Source: Atrichornis clamosus (taxonomy: Eukaryota; Chordata; Aves; Passeriformes; Menuridae). From it: a stretch of DNA of 64,000 nucleotides. The notes beneath the pieces were generated by a model. The model searched no databases. It saw nothing but the letters and a program-made list of their open reading frames with translations, and was not told the origin of the DNA. Shown here piece after piece: positions 59,776-64,000 of the stretch. The stretch lies in the NCBI GenBank assembly GCA_013400975.1, contig WBMZ01006350.1:1-64000 (forward strand). The letters are read 5' to 3'. Position numbers and translations under genes: made by a program. Positions within the stretch are counted from its first letter, which is position 1. The number at the start of each line of letters is the position of its first letter.

Positions 59776-62700
59776 CAGATCTCCAAACAGTGAAAGTCCC
59801 ACACTCTGGCGACCAGTGCTGTTCTGCTGGGAGCTCATACTCCCCTTGAACTCCTGGGTATGCACCCAGAACAGGCTGTCAGCATGGAGCCCATCCTGGC
59901 TTTCCTTCCTAATCCATCTGCAGCTCCCAGGGACAGCCCCTGCCACAGGCAGTGCTGATCCATCCCCAGTGCCAGCCCAGCTGTCAGAACTGTGTCACCA
60001 GCTTGGGGACATGAGCACAGAACACAGCCCCACTGAACACAGCCTGCCCCACGCCCCGGCAGAGTGCAAACACCTGCTCAGGTGAGAGGAGCTGCTGCCT
60101 CACAGCCCTGGACCCCCACTTGCCCCTGGGTTTATTCAGTGACCTGTCCAGTTGCCAAGAATTTCCTGTGGAATGCGAGCAGCAGGAGGGACACTGTTTG
60201 TGCAAAGTTTGTAACTCCCCTAAACATGACTGGAATTTCCATGGAGAATGATAGAACAGACCAAGCCCAAACACCTTCCTTGAGGACTTCCCAAAGTCTG
60301 GAGCAAATCACCCAGGCATATGAGCGTCTCAGAAAAGACCTCTGGAGCCTACTACAGGAACAGTCAGTGACCCAGATGTCAAAAGGGCCACACCTCTCTA
60401 GGAAAAAATATCAAATAAACAGTTTTTTTCAAAATCACTCTCTTCTTTTCCTCCTCTGGGCCAGTTAAAGTTGGTAGCAGTCAGACAAGTCTCTTTAACA
60501 CATTAGCACTGTGGGTTGCATTGTCTTCTTCTCTCTCATGTGGGAATTCTGGTCTTGGACCCTGAGCCAAGGCTAAAAAAGTAGCTCCCAAAGCCATGCA
60601 GCCATGTACCCATTAGCACATGCCCTCCTCAATACCACAGAGCTGTGTCTCTTCAAGAAGGGGTCCAAAAAAATTAAGGGAGTCCCAGAGACACAATCTA
60701 TGGAGTATAAACCCCAAAGGCTGAAAATAACCAACTAAATGCAAGAGTTTTTCCTCAAGGGAGTCTTCAAAGTGCTTTCTCAGCTGGAAAGTCTAAACAC
60801 CACTGTCTCCTCTTTAAGCAGGCAGCCAACAAACAACAGACCTCAACTGAGTCCCAGCTTGCCCCATGGCTCCCTTCTTTCCAGGAAAAAAAGAGGCCAG
60901 GATGGGCCTTTCTGCAGCAGCCCCTTCCTAGCACAGCCCCTCAGACCTGGAGGCAAGGGCTCATTACAGCACAGCCTCGCCCACCAGCTCAGTGCCTGGT
61001 CCTCCCCACAGCCCAGGCTCGCTCTCACCCCCAGACTCTGCCTCCCAAAGCCAAACAGAGCTGCCGGCTCTCAGGGAAGCCCAGCACAGGGAGAGGCCCC
61101 AAAGCTCGGCGGCGACCCAGCCCAGGTGCTCTGCAGAGGCAGCAGCTGAGATGTCTCCTCACCTGACACACAAGGCTGCCTTCACCAACCATTTTTAGGG
61201 GACCACTGATGGCTGTGAGTAACAGTTGGCTCCAAAGAGTCACCACAGAGAAAACCTGAAGAGCTTTTCACACCCTGCAGTTGCAGTTATGTGAACTAAT
61301 GCAGTATAATGTAGATATGTGAACTAATGCCAGGGCCCACTGCTGGTCAAGGGACTTCTCACCCACAGGTTCAGGATGGATGCAATCCATGCCCCAGACA
61401 GAAACATATGAGAGAAAACAAGACCTTGCTGCATCCCTTAAATACTGACAAATTTTGTGAGAGGGCAGCAAACCATGCCTGCAGAGACCATAAATGTAGA
61501 GGTTCCCAATGAGATAGAAATAGCATAGGAAGATTTGAACAATACAGACATCTGTAAGAGAGAGGGTATAAACAGACACATCGGGTCAGAGAGGAATAGC
61601 AGTGGAGCAATGGGCAAAGCAAAAATAGGAAAGGAAAGATAAATAAAAAATTCCTAAAATAAATGAGGAGCAAACAGACTGGCAAGGAAACAAGAGAACC
61701 ATTGAGGGGGAAAAGGAGAAGAGATGTGCAGAAGTAACCAGGGTAGGGCCAGGGGTTTAATCCAGCCCCAGAGGGGAAGGCACAGGGAGGAAAGAAGACA
61801 GCTGAGTTGTTTCACTGGAGAACAAGGAGGGAAGAGGTAGATGACTTTGTCAGGAAACTACAACCACATGCACTTAGGCACAGCAGCACAGGCTGAGCAG
61901 TCTCACATCCACTCTGTAAGGCAGGTGCTGTGTGCAGGCTGCCCCTCCAGTGGGGGCATGGCTGTGGTGGATCTTTCTTCCCTAGCCCACCACTCCCCAT
62001 CTCCCTGCTCTGGTGGCTTGGCCTTGCTTCCAGCTCTTTCAGCTAGATGAGACTACTTTGGGATAGCAATGGGTGTGGCAGGTAGAGGGGGTTCTGTAAT
62101 TCCTGCACTGGGGATAGGGCCAGACTCGTGCAGCCCTGCACGAAGACAGAAGCAGTCCCTGCCCCTCTTACTGCTCCCTGCTCCATCTCCAGTGCCACCA
62201 TGGCAGCTCCTTGGAAGCCTGGTGTAGGGAGCAGCTGCTTCTCACTACTCCCTCTAAGACTTCTCCCTGTGTTGTTCTGTTCTCCCCCTCTCTCCACGAT
62301 CCAGCCACCACAGAAGAGGCAATTACGTCCACAGAAATCCTTCTATGGCTCCAAAGATATGGAGTCTACCCACACAGCAAAGGTGTGAGCCCTCATGTCT
62401 TTTTACCTCTTCACACCTCACTCTGCCCTATCTTTTCCAGCCAAAAATGTTCCCACAACAGGTGGGGAGAAGCTGACTTACAGAAAAATAAAATCTCTTT
62501 GCACAAGGTGGTTCCCAAGCTCTGGCAAAAGTACCCAATACCCAAATAGCAAGCCCAGGATGCACCCAGCCTAGCCCAGAACACAGCAGTGCCTCCAGCA
62601 AAATTCAGAGCAAGGCAGCCAGGAGAGGAGCCTGGAAAGCCTCAGGATAAGTAAAACACCAGCAGACAGCAGAGTACTGGCTGAAAAAGAGACACCAAAG

Positions 62701-63204
62701 GAGGTGACAGGAGCCTGGGAAGAAGTCTCCAGCTCCTGCATGGAGTTGGACTCTGCCAAGGGAAAAAGAAAGGCTCAGCTGGAGAGCCCAGCTCCCCCAG
62801 TGAGCAGGTACAGTGTGCACACACTGTGTGATGGCTGGTTGCTACTGAAATGGTTCAGCTCAGGGCTGAGGAGCTTCACCCCCACCTGCAATGAAGTCAG
62901 TCCTGCTTCCTTTTGCAGACAGAAAGCCAAGACCCCCCTATGCTAATGCCAATTGTTTACCTATCACAGAACAGGCTGAAGAGAGAGTGGCCTGGTTGTA
63001 TTTTTTAAATATTATTTTTCTTTACTATTTATCCAACATTTCTATGCCCACCCAGGGTAAGTTTGGTGCTTCCAAGCTGCCCTCTGTAACTACCAAGGTT
63101 GGGAACTTACCTTTCCACTGGGAAACTCGGCTCTCACCTAACATGATCACAGCAAAACCCAGATGGGAGATCTCTGGTCTGATCTCCTGCCCAAAGCTGG
63201 GCTT

Positions 63205-63410
63205 GCTCCAAGCTCAGCCCTGGTTACTCGGGATTTTATCCAGGCCGATCTCATAACCCCCACAGGATGCAGGACACAGCTCTCCGGACAGCCTGCTCCA
63301 CAGCATGAGGGAGTGTTTTTCCTTCTCCCAGCCTCAACCTCTATTCTGTCCATTTTATGCCCATTATCTCTCAGTTCTCCTGTCACCGGGAACTGCCTGG
63401 CTCCATCTCC
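63205..63410 (-). mobile_element. Old, diverged CR1 fragment
   Basis: The plus strand reads GATTTTATCCAGGCCGATCTC, CAGCCTGCTCCACAGCATGAG, GTGTTTTTCCTTCTCCCAGC and CCATTATCTCTCAGTTCTCC. These are the complement of an older CR1 subfamily 3' region. Divergence is high, so boundaries are approximate. Confidence 0.65.
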
Positions 63411-63559
63411 CCAGTCACCCCCTCACAGGGGCCATGAGTTTGCCCACAGCTCCCTCTGGTGCAACCTCTTCCCCTGCTGCCCTCAGTCCTGGACCGCCTG
63501 TGGCTGTCTTTCCCCTGGGCTGGGGCACACACCCCAAACTGCAGCTTTAGGGTTTAAAA

Positions 63560-64000
63560 GTCCTACGAAACTGGATGCCACTAGAGAGGCTGGCAGTGCC
63601 ATGCCGCTCCCGGGGGACGGAGGCAGCGGGAGCTCTGCCCATGGTCCCCTCACAGCGCTCCGCGGGCACCGCGCTCCCCTCACGGCGGGGGAACGACGAC
63701 AACCGCCGGAGCTGCCGGGCCGGGAGGGGCGGCCGTGCCCTGAGGGGTTCCCGGGCTGTGAGGAGAGACCGTGCCCGCAGCCCCGCCGNAGGGGTTCCCG
63801 TGAGGAGAGACCGTGCCCGCAGCCCCGCCGTGCCCTGAGGGGCTCCCGGGCTGTGAGGGGTGGCCGTGCCCGCAGCCCCGCCGTGCGCTGAGGGGTTCCC
63901 GGGCCGTGAGGGGAAGCAGTGCCCGTAGCCCCGGCGTGTGCTGAGGGGTTCCCGAGCTGTGAGGGGCAGCAGTGCCCGCAGCCCCGCCGTGCCCTGAGGG
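63560..64000. repeat. GC/CpG-rich segment with 53-bp minisatellite and one N
   Basis: From 63736 the unit TGCCCTGAGGGGTTCCCGGG...CGCAGCCCCGCCG repeats with starts at 63736, 63789, 63831, 63884, 63937 and 63990. The spacing is 53 bp except for one 42-bp copy. The N at 63789 sits exactly at a unit boundary beside the short copy, suggesting an assembly problem. The preceding 150 bp are also CpG-rich without being repetitive. The array runs off the window. It could be a CpG island or only a GC-rich minisatellite. Confidence 0.9.

Larger units (their letters stand above)
1976..64000 (-). other. ZNF618: ZNF618 transcription unit, partial (5' end outside window)
   Basis: Nine coding exons on the minus strand join in one frame and give a protein that matches, as I remember it, the vertebrate zinc finger protein 618 along its length: C2H2 fingers, acidic linker, Ser/Thr-rich linker, another C2H2 finger, then a hAT transposase-like domain. 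Human ZNF618 is a nuclear protein reported to associate with UHRF2 and to help it bind 5-hydroxymethylcytosine. That role is family knowledge, not visible here. Spliced coding length in the window is 2288 nt including the stop, about 761 residues, which fits the part of the roughly 950-residue human protein downstream of its first finger. The promoter, start codon, N-terminal exons and first finger are upstream of this window. All splice junctions have GT donors and AG acceptors, and all split codons are phase 1. Confidence 0.93.
47792..64000 (-). other. ZNF618: ZNF618 upstream intron, partial (more than 16 kb)
   Basis: Upstream of the first exon in the window there is no further recognisable coding exon. 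In particular I found no match to the preceding finger, which should contain GKKYKYY. The segment holds the perfect 53-bp tandem repeat (48576-48787), CR1 fragments at 50487, 56015 and 59377, an older CR1 piece at 63205 and the GC-rich minisatellite at the right edge. The intron continues past the window. Confidence 0.8.

Noticed and set aside
61295..61332. Direct repeat of ATGTGAACTAATGC about 27 bp apart
   Set aside because: Only two copies with unrelated sequence between them; too little to call a mobile element or array.
63163..63891. 242-residue plus-strand frame at the right edge
   Set aside because: It runs through an antisense old CR1 fragment and the GC-rich minisatellite, including the N base. 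The repeated RGSRAVR text is a repeat translation.
47792..64000. Search for the preceding ZNF618 finger exon and the start codon
   Set aside because: No segment with a GKKYKYY-type finger or phase-compatible exon was found; these exons are presumed to lie beyond the window.
1..64000. CRISPR arrays, prokaryotic operons, LTR retrovirus or intact transposon
   Set aside because: Nothing with regular spacers, no tandem bacterial genes, no gag/pol-like frame and no paired LTRs were seen; the only transposase-like frame is the domesticated ZNF618 exon.

Overview
This looks like vertebrate, specifically avian, nuclear DNA. Small exons with GT/AG splice sites lie in long unique introns. The only abundant interspersed repeat is the 3' end of CR1 LINEs, in the forms common in bird genomes and especially in songbirds. 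I saw no Alu, L1 or other mammalian repeat, no operon structure and no prokaryotic gene. Passerine origin is likely but not proven.

One gene fills the window: the 3' two-thirds of ZNF618, on the minus strand. Nine coding exons can be read in order: 47791-47702, 46362-46327, 45570-45493, 44511-44422, 37218-37003, 33646-33563, 17696-17619, 12446-12345 and 10847-9334. Spliced together they keep one open frame of about 761 residues, ending at a TAA at 9336-9334. The protein carries three C2H2 zinc fingers, an acidic linker, a Ser/Thr-rich linker, and a C-terminal domain of about 500 residues. That domain is a domesticated hAT-family transposase: RNase H-like fold remnants plus the hAT dimerisation region. 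The start codon, the N-terminal region and at least one more zinc finger known from vertebrate ZNF618 must lie beyond position 64000.

Layout from left to right: 1-1975 is downstream flank with an 18-bp minisatellite and a CR1 copy. 1976-9333 is a probable long 3' UTR ending at clustered AATAAA signals. 9334-10847 is the hAT exon, much of it CpG-rich. 10848-47701 holds the alternating small exons and introns. 47792-64000 is part of a large upstream intron. It has a perfect 4 x 53-bp tandem repeat, three CR1 copies and, at the far right, a GC- and CpG-rich 53-bp minisatellite containing one unresolved base (N at 63789).

Non-coding points worth checking are a perfect CTCF core motif (43619-43632), a compact MEF2/E-box/homeodomain motif cluster (39811-39896), a tRNA-like pol III A/B-box relic (35121-35200), a tandem NAGNAG splice acceptor (33643-33648), and the fact that every internal coding exon is phase 1-1. 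I found no novel multi-gene system. The long ORFs outside the nine exons look like chance frames, minisatellite translations or antisense shadows.
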